Shown here one piece after another: positions 17,928 to 26,611 of a stretch of DNA of 64,000 nt (its first letter is position 1; each line of letters starts with the position of its first letter). Origin of the DNA: an uncultured Bacilli bacterium (lineage in GTDB: Bacteria; Bacillota_I; Bacilli_A; RF39; UBA660); NCBI GenBank assembly GCA_934148535.1, contig CAKPDF010000004.1:1-64000 (forward strand). The letters run 5' to 3'. A program made the translations under genes and the position numbers. The notes below the pieces were generated by a model, which saw only the letters and a program-made list of their open reading frames with translations, searched no databases and had not been told where the DNA came from.

Positions 17928-19088
17928 ATGTTAAAAACTAAAGTAGGCTATAGTAATATAGCAGATGCTTTTGAAGCAGGAGCCGAAACTGCAAAGAAAG
18001 CAACAGAAGGTTTAAAACCGAAAGCTGGATTATTATTTAATTCAGTAGCATATGATCAAAAGAAATTAATGGAAGGAATTAAATCAGTAGCAGATTATGA
18101 TATTGTTGGATGTACTTCATCAGCAGGATTAATCACACCAGATGGATACATGATTGATGAAAATGGTGTAGCAGGAATGATGACATTCGATGATGAAAAT
18201 CTAACAGTAGCATGTTACGGAATGCCTAAGAAAAAAGATGCCAGAGAAACAGGAAGACAAGTAGCATTAAAAACTTTAGAAAAAGCAGGTATTGATTATG
18301 CACCTGATTATTTCTTTATGACAGCTTCACCTGCCGAAGAAGAAGAATATATTAAAGGTATTCAAGATGTAATAGGAAGAGTACCATGTTTCGGAGGAAG
18401 TGCAGCAGATAATACTGTAGAAGGAAAATGGTCTATTTTCTATAATGATGAAATATTTAGTGATGGAGTAGCAGTAGCATTCTTCTATACAGAAAAAGAA
18501 ATAACAACAGAATATACAGGAGCATACAATGAAACTGAAGATGTAGGTATAATTACTAAAGTAAATGGAAAAAGAACTTTAGCAGAAATCAATGGAAAAC
18601 CTGCACTAGAAGTATATAAAAAATGGAGAGGATTAAAAGACGAAGAAGTAAATGGAGGTAATCTATTAGTTACAACTATTCAAAGTCCATTAGGAGTAAA
18701 AGATAGATTAGGAAACTTAATAGCAATACGTCATCCAATGGCAGGTAACGAAGATGGCTCAATGAATATTGGAGCAAACTTAGCAGAAAAAACTGCTGTT
18801 ATCAGAATGGAAGCAACAGTAGATGAATTGATTGACTCTACAGGTAAGACATTAAAGGTATTAAAGAAAAAATCTCCAGAATCAGCAGGATACTTATTAG
18901 TACATTGTGGAGGAAGAAGATTAGGCATCGGAGAAAGAATGCCTGAAGTATATGAACAACTTAAGAAAGAAGCAGGAGATACACCATTCTTAGTAGTATT
19001 TACATTTGGTGAATATGGATATACAGAAGATGACCAAACAAATACAACAGGTGGATTGATGTTATCATTTACATCATTTGAAAAATAA
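17928..19088 (+). CDS. FIST N- and C-terminal domain sensory protein
   Basis: This 386-residue soluble protein matches the FIST architecture. The N-terminal half (about 1-200) carries YDIVGCTSSAGLI and GRVPCFGGSAADN. The C-terminal half (about 215-380) ends in VVFTFGEYG and TNTTGGLMLSF. FIST domains are proposed small-ligand sensors, often for amino acids, and are usually fused to signalling domains; this one stands alone. It has a good promoter and GGAGG, and an aldehyde dehydrogenase follows after 21 bases, so the two may be co-transcribed. Confidence 0.85.
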   Translation: MLKTKVGYSNIADAFEAGAETAKKATEGLKPKAGLLFNSVAYDQKKLMEGIKSVADYDIVGCTSSAGLITPDGYMIDENGVAGMMTFDDENLTVACYGMPKKKDARETGRQVALKTLEKAGIDYAPDYFFMTASPAEEEEYIKGIQDVIGRVPCFGGSAADNTVEGKWSIFYNDEIFSDGVAVAFFYTEKEITTEYTGAYNETEDVGIITKVNGKRTLAEINGKPALEVYKKWRGLKDEEVNGGNLLVTTIQSPLGVKDRLGNLIAIRHPMAGNEDGSMNIGANLAEKTAVIRMEATVDELIDSTGKTLKVLKKKSPESAGYLLVHCGGRRLGIGERMPEVYEQLKKEAGDTPFLVVFTFGEYGYTEDDQTNTTGGLMLSFTSFEK

Positions 19089-19109
19089 GAATAAAAAGGA
19101 GCGTAATAT

Positions 19110-20549
19110 ATGGCCAAAAATTTAATTGGTAAAAATTGGGTTGAAAGTTCTAGTGGAAATATTTTAGAAATATTAAATCCAGCCACTGGAGAAGTGATTG
19201 ATACAGTACCAGAAAGTAACGAAAAAGATGCAAATGAAGCTGTAGAAGCAGCAATATTAGGACAAAAAAAATGGGCTAAAAGACCATTACACGAACGTGG
19301 AAAAATCCTAATGAAGTTTGCAGAACTAGTAGAAAAAAATAAAGATGAATTAGCAGATTTATTATCAAGAGAAACAGGAAAACCAATCAAAGAAGCAATT
19401 GGAGAAATAGCAAACGTACAAATAGGAGTACCAGCATTCGTAGAAAAAGCAAAACACGAATACGGACACCTAATTCCAAATGGACAAGAACCAGGAAATG
19501 AAAATACTATTCAATATACAGTTCAAGAACCATTAGGAGTAGTAGTGGCAATAATTCCATTTAACTTTCCAAGTGATTTGTTCTGCCAAAAAGTACCAAG
19601 TGCTTTAATAATGGGTAATTCTGTAATATTAAAACCATCAGGACATAATCCATTAACATTAATAAAATATGCTGAATTATTATTAGAAGCAGGCGTTGAT
19701 GAAGGTGCAATCAATGTAATAAACGGATCAGGAGCACCAGCAGCTCAAGCCTTAGCAGCAAATCCTAAAGTAGCATTAGTAAGTTTAACTGGATCAACTA
19801 AAGCAGGAATGGAAACAATGCAAACCTGTGGAAAAAATTTACATCATATAATGCTAGAATTAGGTGGAAACGATGCCTTTATCTTAGATAAAGATGGAGA
19901 TGTTGATTTAGCAGTAGAAGAAACAGTATGGGGAAGATTATATAATACTGGACAAGTTTGCTGCGCTAGTAAAAGATTTTTAATACATAATTCTGTAAAA
20001 AAAGAATATATAGAAAAGTTATTAAAGAGAATTAAAAAAATAAAACTAGGAATGCCTAGTGATCCAACAGTAGAATTAGGTTGTCTAATTAGTGAAGATG
20101 CTGCTAAAAAAGTAGAAGAACAAGTAAACTCTACAATCGATTTAGGAGCAACATTAGTAACTGGAGGAAAAAGAAAAGGTGCATTCTACGATATAACAAT
20201 CCTAGATAATGTAACAAAAAATATGCCAGTAGCAAAAGATATGGAAATCTTTGGACCAGTTATTTCAATAATTGGATTTGATGATATAGAAGAAGCCATT
20301 GAAATAGCAAATCAATCATCATTTGGACTATGTGGATGCATAATTTCAAAAGATATGAATAATGCATTAAAAGTTGCAAATAGATTAGATGTTGGAGGAG
20401 CTATAATTAATGGAGCTAGTTTCTTCAGATCATTTGAAATGCCATTTGGTGGTTGGAAACATTCTGGAATAGGAAATGAAGGAGTATCTTCAACCCTAAA
20501 AGAAATGTCAAGAACAAAGACAATAATCTTGAAAAATGTTTTAAAATAG
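19110..20549 (+). CDS. NAD(P)-dependent aldehyde dehydrogenase
   Basis: This 479-residue ALDH superfamily enzyme oxidises an aldehyde to the acid. The NAD-site segment is PFNFPSDL with KPSGHNP, the SLTGSTKAG and LELGGND blocks follow, and the catalytic cysteine is in GQVCCASKRF. EIFGPVISI lies near the C-terminus. The sequence is closest in feel to lactaldehyde, succinate-semialdehyde or GapN-type members, which motifs alone cannot separate. It sits 21 bases behind the FIST gene. A short dyad with a T-rich tract after the stop (about 20560-20590) may terminate it. Confidence 0.92.
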   Translation: MAKNLIGKNWVESSSGNILEILNPATGEVIDTVPESNEKDANEAVEAAILGQKKWAKRPLHERGKILMKFAELVEKNKDELADLLSRETGKPIKEAIGEIANVQIGVPAFVEKAKHEYGHLIPNGQEPGNENTIQYTVQEPLGVVVAIIPFNFPSDLFCQKVPSALIMGNSVILKPSGHNPLTLIKYAELLLEAGVDEGAINVINGSGAPAAQALAANPKVALVSLTGSTKAGMETMQTCGKNLHHIMLELGGNDAFILDKDGDVDLAVEETVWGRLYNTGQVCCASKRFLIHNSVKKEYIEKLLKRIKKIKLGMPSDPTVELGCLISEDAAKKVEEQVNSTIDLGATLVTGGKRKGAFYDITILDNVTKNMPVAKDMEIFGPVISIIGFDDIEEAIEIANQSSFGLCGCIISKDMNNALKVANRLDVGGAIINGASFFRSFEMPFGGWKHSGIGNEGVSSTLKEMSRTKTIILKNVLK

Positions 20550-20567
20550 TAAAAAGAATAAAGGAGA

Positions 20568-20834
20568 CTAAATTTTTAGCCTTCTTTTTTCTAAAAATTT
20601 TTCAAAAGCAGGAAGTCCATAATCTTTATCGTAATAATTAGGAAATTCATTTAAATGAGCTAAAGCAATTTTAGCAGTTAGTTCTAAACTATCATTAGTA
20701 ACATTTGTAAATTCATTTATTTTTCCATGCTCTAACTCAATGTTTAACCCTGTTAAGAAATCATAAATAGAAAACTTATCAAAAGTAATACCTAGTTTAT
20801 TAGCAATATCCACAGCATCTTTTAAATTAAACAT
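20568..20834 (-). CDS. DUF5661 family protein
   Basis: This 88-residue protein carries the DUF5661 pattern: an N-terminal LKDAVDIANKLGI, then LNIELEHG, NVTNDSLELTAKIALAHL and NEFPNYY. Its function is unknown. It is convergent with the aldehyde dehydrogenase and divergent from the dCMP deaminase gene. The start ATG ends at 20834 with a weak upstream site. Confidence 0.75.
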   Translation of the reverse strand: MFNLKDAVDIANKLGITFDKFSIYDFLTGLNIELEHGKINEFTNVTNDSLELTAKIALAHLNEFPNYYDKDYGLPAFEKFLEKRRLKI

Positions 20835-20904
20835 AATCTCACCATTAAAATTATATTAAAAAATCAAATATTTATGTTATAATTATTTTAGATGGAGGAA
20901 TAAG

Positions 20905-21411
20905 ATGAAAAAATTAAATAAACAAAGAAAAGAATATTTAACATGGGATGAGTATTTTATGGGTATAGCAAAATTATCCTCTCTTAGAAGTAAAGATCCA
21001 AATACTCAAGTTGGTGCTTGTATAGTAAGTGAAGATAACAGAATTTTATCCATAGGATACAATGGAGCGCCTAACGGATTTGATGATATTTACTTTCCTT
21101 GGGATAGAGAAGGAGACAGACTAAATACAAAATATGCTTTCGTATGTCACGGAGAGATGAACGCCATTTTAAATTTTCGTGGAAACAAAAAAGATTTAGA
21201 AGGTGCTAAAATATATGTTGACCTATTTCCTTGTAATGAATGTGCAAAATTAATAATCCAATCAGGAATAAAAGAAGTAATATATCTATGTGATAAATAC
21301 AAAGACACAGATAATGTTAAAGCATCTAAATTAATGTTTGATAAATGTGGAGTAAAATATACGGAATTTCCACAAGAAAAAAGAAAAGAAATAATATTAG
21401 ATATAAAATAA
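20905..21411 (+). CDS. dCMP deaminase (ComEB-like)
   Basis: This zinc enzyme converts dCMP to dUMP, feeding thymidylate synthesis. The 168-residue protein has the cytidine-deaminase motifs HGEMNAI (HxE) and PCNECAK (PCxxC). The phosphate-binding N-terminal region has SKDPNTQVGACIV and IGYNGAPNGF. GGAGG precedes ATG 20905. The deoxyribonucleotidase-like gene nearby on the other strand points to a small pyrimidine nucleotide theme. Confidence 0.93.
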   Translation: MKKLNKQRKEYLTWDEYFMGIAKLSSLRSKDPNTQVGACIVSEDNRILSIGYNGAPNGFDDIYFPWDREGDRLNTKYAFVCHGEMNAILNFRGNKKDLEGAKIYVDLFPCNECAKLIIQSGIKEVIYLCDKYKDTDNVKASKLMFDKCGVKYTEFPQEKRKEIILDIK

Positions 21412-21440
21412 AATAAGGCTATTTCAAGTCTTATTTATTT
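21411..21440. terminator. Bidirectional terminator between convergent genes
   Basis: AAATAAG (21411-21417) pairs with CTTATTT (21430-21436), with AT-rich flanks on both sides. It overlaps the stop codons of the deaminase gene and of the convergent gene. Confidence 0.6.
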
Positions 21441-21898
21441 TTACCTCTATTATTACTCTCATATATCAGTGCCTCATATAGTAAATCAACTATATAATTA
21501 CTAGGCTTTAAATTGTATTTTTGTATAACTTTATCAATAACATCATCAGAGTATTCCAAACCTAAATAAGTAAATATTGATTTTTTCTCATTATCAATAT
21601 CCTCTAAAAAATTATAAGTATAAGTATTATCAATAATTAATAAAGGTAGTCCTTTTGACCATTTTTTAAACTTATCCAATATCTTTCTATAATCATCAAC
21701 ATACTTAAAACTATTCTTATCATAACTAATTAATTCTCTTAAATCATTATTATTAATTTTATCATATTTTAGTCTATAATCAAATCTATCTAATAATTTC
21801 AAACCATCCAATTTCAAAGCAGATAGTTGAATAATATTACCATATTTAGGACTTATAGCATCTGGAATAATTTCTAATATAATATATTTACCATCCAT
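21431..21898 (-). CDS. Degenerate DnaQ-like exonuclease-fold protein
   Basis: This 155-residue protein resembles the start of an RNase-H-fold exonuclease: YIILEIIPDAISPKYGNIIQLSALKLDG follows the usual exonuclease pattern of a strand, a loop, then IIEIGAVK. The catalytic Asp-x-Glu of motif I is replaced by Leu-Glu-Ile, and no HxxxxxD motif III is clear, so it is probably not a nuclease. The assignment is tentative. It starts four bases after the deoxyribonucleotidase stop, so they form one operon. Confidence 0.55.
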   Translation of the reverse strand: MDGKYIILEIIPDAISPKYGNIIQLSALKLDGLKLLDRFDYRLKYDKINNNDLRELISYDKNSFKYVDDYRKILDKFKKWSKGLPLLIIDNTYTYNFLEDIDNEKKSIFTYLGLEYSDDVIDKVIQKYNLKPSNYIVDLLYEALIYESNNRGKNK

Positions 21899-21902
21899 AT
21901 TA

Positions 21903-22469
21903 TTACCTCTTTCTTATTAATTTTTTTCTAACATCATGCCAGTTATCTGCTCTCTCTATTCCCATAGTACAAAGTGTATCATTATCAATATTTTGATTAT
22001 GAAAAGCAGTAAATAATATCTTTCTAGAAGTATTTTCTAAATTATCAACTCTATCATCAATTTTAATATCAGTTTGTAGTGCACTTTTATTAGTAAGAAA
22101 AATATAACTACTAGGACTAATAAAGGGTAAAGTTTTAATTAAATAATCATATTTTTGTGATAGAATATGGCCACAATCATAGGGAATATCTCTAAAAATA
22201 TAAGATGTTCCTATATATAATTTATAATATTTATTAATATCTTTTAAAGTATCATAAGCTCCATCTAATAATTCACAATAATCATATTGATTCTTAGTAA
22301 TAAACCATTTCCAAAAATCATTTTTACAATCATCAGGAATAATATCTTGCATATAAAAATCTTTAAAATAACTTTTCTCATAATTAGTACCTAAATATTC
22401 ATTAATTAAATATAAAAATCCACCTTCACATATAACATCATCCATATCAACCATTATACTTTTTTCCAT
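21903..22469 (-). CDS. 5'(3')-deoxyribonucleotidase-like HAD phosphatase
   Basis: This 188-residue protein of the NT5C type removes phosphate from (deoxy)nucleoside monophosphates. HAD motif I is MVDMDDVICEGG (DMDDV), and the conserved Asp pair of motif IV appears in IKIDDRVDNL. The size matches the family. It has a clear minus-strand promoter and GGAGG. The degenerate exonuclease-like gene lies downstream in the same operon. Confidence 0.8.
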   Translation of the reverse strand: MEKSIMVDMDDVICEGGFLYLINEYLGTNYEKSYFKDFYMQDIIPDDCKNDFWKWFITKNQYDYCELLDGAYDTLKDINKYYKLYIGTSYIFRDIPYDCGHILSQKYDYLIKTLPFISPSSYIFLTNKSALQTDIKIDDRVDNLENTSRKILFTAFHNQNIDNDTLCTMGIERADNWHDVRKKLIRKR

Positions 22470-22490
22470 CTAATCCCTCCAAGTAACAAT

Positions 22491-22519
22491 ATTATATATT
22501 ATTTTTTGGAAGTTCACAA
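22491..22519 (-). promoter_or_regulatory. Promoter of the deoxyribonucleotidase operon
   Basis: On the minus strand, -35 TTGTGA (22519-22514), a 17-bp spacer and -10 TATAAT (22496-22491). Confidence 0.6.
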
Positions 22520-22689
22520 GTACAATACATGATATTAATTTTTTGATATACTAATAAATTTATGATATTAATATAAAAAAATAAACACTCTTCGGCATTG
22601 ATAGAGTAACATAACCATTTAATTTAGGAAAAACATTCATTTTCAAAAATAAATTATATGCAAGTTTCCTTCCTTACATACAATAATGC

Positions 22690-22718
22690 AACAAAAAAGA
22701 ACCTTTGACAAGTTCTTT
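22690..22718 (-). terminator. Terminator after tRNA-Arg
   Basis: On the minus strand AAAGAAC pairs with GTTCTTT around a nine-base loop and continues into TTT. It ends the tRNA transcript. The remaining interval to 22520 shows only AT-rich DNA, with two copies of ATGATATTAAT. Confidence 0.7.
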
Positions 22719-22756
22719 GATTATATAAAGTTCAAAACCTGAACAAATTCACTTAG

Positions 22757-22833
22757 TGGTGCGCCCATAGGGATTCGAACCCCAAACCTTCTGGTCCGTA
22801 GCCAGACGCTCTATCCAATTGGGCTATGGGCGC
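22757..22833 (-). tRNA. tRNA-Arg (ACG)
   Basis: A full cloverleaf can be drawn on the minus strand: acceptor GCGCCCA with TGGGCGC, an anticodon loop CTACGGA giving ACG, a TTCGAAT-type T-loop and an encoded CCA end. It stands alone with its own promoter and terminator, convergent with the nucleotidase operon and divergent from prfB. Confidence 0.95.
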
Positions 22834-22852
22834 ATTTCAATATACGTCATAA

Positions 22853-22881
22853 ATTATACAACAAATATTAATATTTTTCAA
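22853..22881 (-). promoter_or_regulatory. Promoter of tRNA-Arg
   Basis: On the minus strand, -35 TTGAAA (22881-22876), a 17-bp spacer and -10 TATAAT (22858-22853), about 20 bases before the tRNA. Confidence 0.75.
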
Positions 22882-22947
22882 CCATTTTATCAATATTTCT
22901 TTCTTTTTTTTTAGATATAAGTTATAATTAAAACATAGGTGATGCGT

Positions 22948-24049
22948 ATGGATATAAAAGAATTATTAACAAACTATAACAATATGTCAGAAGATTTAAA
23001 TAATATCAGGAGGTCTCTTTGACTTAAATAGCAAAAAAGATAGATTAAATGAACTAAATAAAGAGATGAATAATCAAAATTTTTGGAATGATAAAGATAA
23101 ATCAAATAGTATATTAAATGAAATAAGTAACTTAAAAAGTATTATTATGCCAATAGAACAACTAGAAACAAAAATAAATAATAATATTGAAACATTACAA
23201 CTTTTAGAAGTTGAGTATGATAAAGATTTATGTTCTCTTATAGAAGAAGACTATCAAAAATTAAAAGAAAATCTAGAAGAAATAAATTTAAAAACCTATT
23301 TAAGTGGAGAATACGATCAAAATAATTGTATACTAGAAATTCATGCCGGAGCAGGTGGAACCGAAAGTTGTGATTGGGCAAATATGCTTTACAGAATGTA
23401 TACAAGATATCTAAAAAAAGAAGGATATAAAACAGAAGAGTTAGATATCCAACCTGGTGAAGAAGTAGGAATAAAAAGTGTAATGTTAATGGTAAAAGGT
23501 ACAAATGCCTACGGATATCTAAAAAATGAAAAAGGAGTTCATAGACTAGTAAGAATTAGTCCTTTTGATTCAAATAAAAGAAGGCATACCTCATTTGCAG
23601 CAGTAGAAGTAACTCCAGAAATAGATAAAAATATCAATATAGAAATAAATAACAGTGATTTAAAAATAGATATATATAGAAGTAGTGGCCCTGGAGGACA
23701 AGGAGTAAATACCACTGATAGTGCAGTTAGAATTACACACATACCTTCTGGAATAGTAGTAACATGTCAAAATGAAAGAAGTCAAATCCAAAATAAAGAG
23801 CACTGTTTAGAAATATTAAAAAGCAAATTGTATGCTAAAGAATTAGAAAACTTAAATAAAGAATTAAGTAATATGAAAAAAGACCAAAAAGAAAATTCTT
23901 TTGGATCAGGAAGAAGAAGTTACGTAATGTGTCCATATACTTTGGTAAAAGATAATGTTTCAGGATACACAACTAGTAGAGTATCTGAAGTATTAGATGG
24001 AGAAATACAAGATTTTATTATAGCGGGATTAAAAAGTAATAAAAAATAA
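22948..24049 (+). CDS. prfB: Peptide chain release factor 2 with programmed +1 frameshift
   Basis: RF2 ends translation at UGA and UAA. The gene is two frames: 24 codons from ATG 22948 to CTT (23017-23019), followed by an in-frame TGA. After skipping T 23020, the frame from GAC 23021 runs to 24049. The product is about 366 residues, as expected. The tripeptide SPF that reads stop codons is in RISPFDSNKRRH, and the peptide-release motif GGQ is in SGPGGQGVNTTDSAVR. Frameshifting self-limits RF2 synthesis when RF2 is abundant. The site also shows that TGA is a stop codon here. Confidence 0.97.
23008..23023 (+). promoter_or_regulatory. Programmed +1 frameshift site of prfB
   Basis: AGGAGG (23008-23013), then TCT, the slippery CTT, and in-frame TGA with C after it. 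This is the standard layout: an internal Shine-Dalgarno three bases before the CTT-TGA-C slip site. Confidence 0.95.
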
Positions 24050-24067
24050 AAAGGGAAGTGATGTAGT

Positions 24068-24955
24068 ATGTTATTTAGAAAATTAAGGCAAAGAAAAATA
24101 AATAAGATTTTAGAAAATGTTGACAAAAAAGATTTAGCTAAAAGATATTTCCTCCTAGCGCTAGGATGCTTAATAGTAGCATTTTCATTTAATGTATTTT
24201 TTGACCAATATGGAATAGTTTGCTTTGGAGTATCAGGATTATCAATAATATTTAAAAGATTAGGAGTACCAACATATGTATTTATTTTAGTAGCAAACAT
24301 AATTTTATTAATAGTAAGTTATTTTACTTTAGGAAAAAAGAAAACCAAAAATGCCTTAGTTGGTTCAATAATATTTCCAATATTTGTATATCTAACATCA
24401 TTCCTAGTACCACTAATAAAATTTGATAACGTAGAATTATTAATAATAGCAATATTTGGAGGAGTATTATCAGGATTAGGATACGGAATTATATTTAAAA
24501 CTAATTTTAATACTGGAGGCACTGATGTTATAACAGAAATAGTTTCAAAATATACAAAAGTAAGTTTAGGAAAAGCAACTTGGGTATCAGATGGAATTGT
24601 AGTTCTTTTAGCAAAATTAGTATTCCCATGGGAAACAATACTATATGGATTTTTAGTATTATACATAATAAGCTTTATGACTGACAAAGTAGTATTAGGA
24701 ATATCACAAAGCAAAGCATTTTACATAGTAACAGAAAAGGAAGATGAAGTAAAAGCATTTCTATTATCAATTATCAATGGAGGAGTAACCTTAATAAATG
24801 CCAAAGGAGGATACTCAAATAGCAAACAAACATTATTATTAGGAGTAGTACCAACCAGAAAATATTTCGTAGTAAAAGAAGGACTAAAAGAAATAGATGA
24901 CAAAATATTTTTCCTAGTATGTGATGCATACGAAGTAAGTAATAGGAGGCAGTAA
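24068..24955 (+). CDS. YitT family membrane protein (first copy)
   Basis: This 295-residue membrane protein has about five to six helices, then a soluble C-terminal DUF2179-like domain (about 215-290). Family marks include VFFDQYGIVCFGVSGLSII, NTGGTDVI in the middle, and VTLINAKGGYSNS in the tail. The function of the family is not settled. A basic cytosolic N-terminus of about 35 residues precedes the first helix. It is followed after one base by a paralogue with the same architecture, and prfB ends 18 bases upstream. Confidence 0.85.
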   Translation: MLFRKLRQRKINKILENVDKKDLAKRYFLLALGCLIVAFSFNVFFDQYGIVCFGVSGLSIIFKRLGVPTYVFILVANIILLIVSYFTLGKKKTKNALVGSIIFPIFVYLTSFLVPLIKFDNVELLIIAIFGGVLSGLGYGIIFKTNFNTGGTDVITEIVSKYTKVSLGKATWVSDGIVVLLAKLVFPWETILYGFLVLYIISFMTDKVVLGISQSKAFYIVTEKEDEVKAFLLSIINGGVTLINAKGGYSNSKQTLLLGVVPTRKYFVVKEGLKEIDDKIFFLVCDAYEVSNRRQ

Positions 24956-24956
24956 T

Positions 24957-25841
24957 ATGGATTATATGAAAGAAAGTATAGCCTCTCTAGAAATACTAGA
25001 ACATATAAAAAAAGAAAACTTCACCCAAAGAATATGCTTATTCATAACAGGAACATTATTATATGCTCTATCATTTACAATCTTTTTTGAACCATTTAAT
25101 ATAGTAACAGGAGGTACAACAGGATTAGCACAAATAATAAATTCAATAAAACCAATCAATATAAGTCTATTTGTCTTAGTAGCGTCATTTATAATTCAAA
25201 TACTTGGGTTCTTATTACTAGGATTTAAAGAAACAGTAAAAACATTGTTAGGAGTTATAATACTTCCAATATTTCTAGAATTTGCAACAGTATTTACTAG
25301 TTACATAGATTTTTCTAATACCTCATTATTTCTAACAGTAACCTGTGGTTCAATAATAACGGGATTTGCCTCTGGAATTATTTTAAAATCCGGATTTTCC
25401 TTAGGAGGATTTCAAACAATTTATCAAATAATATATAAATATTTAAGAATATCAGTAGGAAAATCTTCTTTAATATTAAATGGAACACTAATATTTATAA
25501 GTGGATTTTTCTTTGGCTTTTCTAATGTATTATATGCTATAGCGGGATTATATATAGGTTCCTATATTACTGATAAAGAAATATTAGGAACATCAGTTTG
25601 TAAAACTTTCTATATAGTAACAACTAAAGAAAAAGAAGTAAATGAATTTATAATATCAAATTTAGGCCATAGTGCCACTATAATAGATGCAAAAGGAGGG
25701 TACACAGGAGACAAGAAAAAAGTATTAATGTGTGCAATCCCAACTCGGCAATACTTTTTAATGAAAGAAATAGTAAAGGAAATAGATGAAAATTCTTTCT
25801 TCTTAGCAACAGACACCTACGAAATAAATGGAGGAAGATAA
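24957..25841 (+). CDS. YitT family membrane protein (second copy)
   Basis: This 294-residue paralogue of the preceding protein has the same layout: FFEPFNIVTGGTTGLAQI, a central GFSLGGFQTIYQ where the first copy has NTGGTDVI, and ATIIDAKGGYTGDKKKVLMC in the DUF2179-like tail. The pair arose by tandem duplication and has diverged substantially. It is translated from GGAGG, probably together with the first copy. Confidence 0.85.
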   Translation: MDYMKESIASLEILEHIKKENFTQRICLFITGTLLYALSFTIFFEPFNIVTGGTTGLAQIINSIKPINISLFVLVASFIIQILGFLLLGFKETVKTLLGVIILPIFLEFATVFTSYIDFSNTSLFLTVTCGSIITGFASGIILKSGFSLGGFQTIYQIIYKYLRISVGKSSLILNGTLIFISGFFFGFSNVLYAIAGLYIGSYITDKEILGTSVCKTFYIVTTKEKEVNEFIISNLGHSATIIDAKGGYTGDKKKVLMCAIPTRQYFLMKEIVKEIDENSFFLATDTYEINGGR

Positions 25842-25912
25842 AATAAAAAATAATAAGAATTAAGTAGAAAAAAATATATAAAAATGATATAATAAAATAA
25901 TATGAAGGTGAT

Positions 25913-26611
25913 ATGATGGAATTAATAAGAATAGATAACGTTCAGAAAACCTATAAAAATGGAGTAGTAGCCCTATATGATTTTAACTTAAGTATCAAAA
26001 AAGGAGAATTTGTCTTTGTAATAGGAGCATCAGGTTCTGGAAAAAGTACTTTAATAAAAATGTTATACAGAGAAGAAAAACCAGATAAAGGTTCAATAAT
26101 AGTAGGTGGAATAAATGTAGCAAAACTAAAAAATAGAAAAGTATATCTATTAAGAAGAAAATTAGGAGTAGTATTCCAAGATTTTAAACTACTACCAAAA
26201 TTAACAGTTTTTGAAAACGTTGCATTTGCAATGGAAGTATTTGGATATGATAAAAGAGAAATACAAACAAGAGTGTTAGAAGTATTAGAATTAGTAGGAC
26301 TTAAAAATAAAGTAAGACAATATCCAACTCAATTATCAGGAGGAGAGCAACAAAGAGTTGTAATAGCAAGAGCAATAGTTAATAGACCTAAACTATTAAT
26401 ATGTGATGAACCTACAGGAAATCTTGATCCAGATACATCAATGGAAATAATGAGAGTCTTAGAAAATATCAATAATATGGGAACGACAGTAATAATGGCA
26501 ACACATGATAGAGATATAGTAGACAAAATGAAAAAAAGAGTAATCTTAATAGAAGGTGGAAGGTTGAAAAAAGATTACGAGAAAGGAACATATTATAATG
26601 AGAGGTATTAG
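25913..26611 (+). CDS. ftsE: Cell division ATP-binding protein FtsE
   Basis: FtsE is the ATPase of the FtsEX complex, which transmits a signal through the membrane to activate peptidoglycan hydrolases at division or elongation. The 232-residue protein has Walker A GASGSGKST, a Q-loop VFQDFKLLP, signature LSGGEQQR and Walker B LLICDEPTGNLD. ftsX overlaps its end by 14 bases. In Bacillota FtsEX acts on NlpC/P60 or M23 hydrolases; the M23 protein at 1953-3473 is a possible client, but that is inference. Confidence 0.95.
   Translation: MMELIRIDNVQKTYKNGVVALYDFNLSIKKGEFVFVIGASGSGKSTLIKMLYREEKPDKGSIIVGGINVAKLKNRKVYLLRRKLGVVFQDFKLLPKLTVFENVAFAMEVFGYDKREIQTRVLEVLELVGLKNKVRQYPTQLSGGEQQRVVIARAIVNRPKLLICDEPTGNLDPDTSMEIMRVLENINNMGTTVIMATHDRDIVDKMKKRVILIEGGRLKKDYEKGTYYNERY

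Noticed and set aside
18731..19390. Minus-strand frame of 219 codons opposite the FIST-ALDH junction
   Set aside because: It spans two well-supported genes on the other strand and has no start signal or recognisable motif.
22530..22575. Repeated ATGATATTAAT near the nucleotidase promoter
   Set aside because: Two AT-only copies about 30 bases apart in very AT-rich DNA are not convincing as a regulatory repeat.
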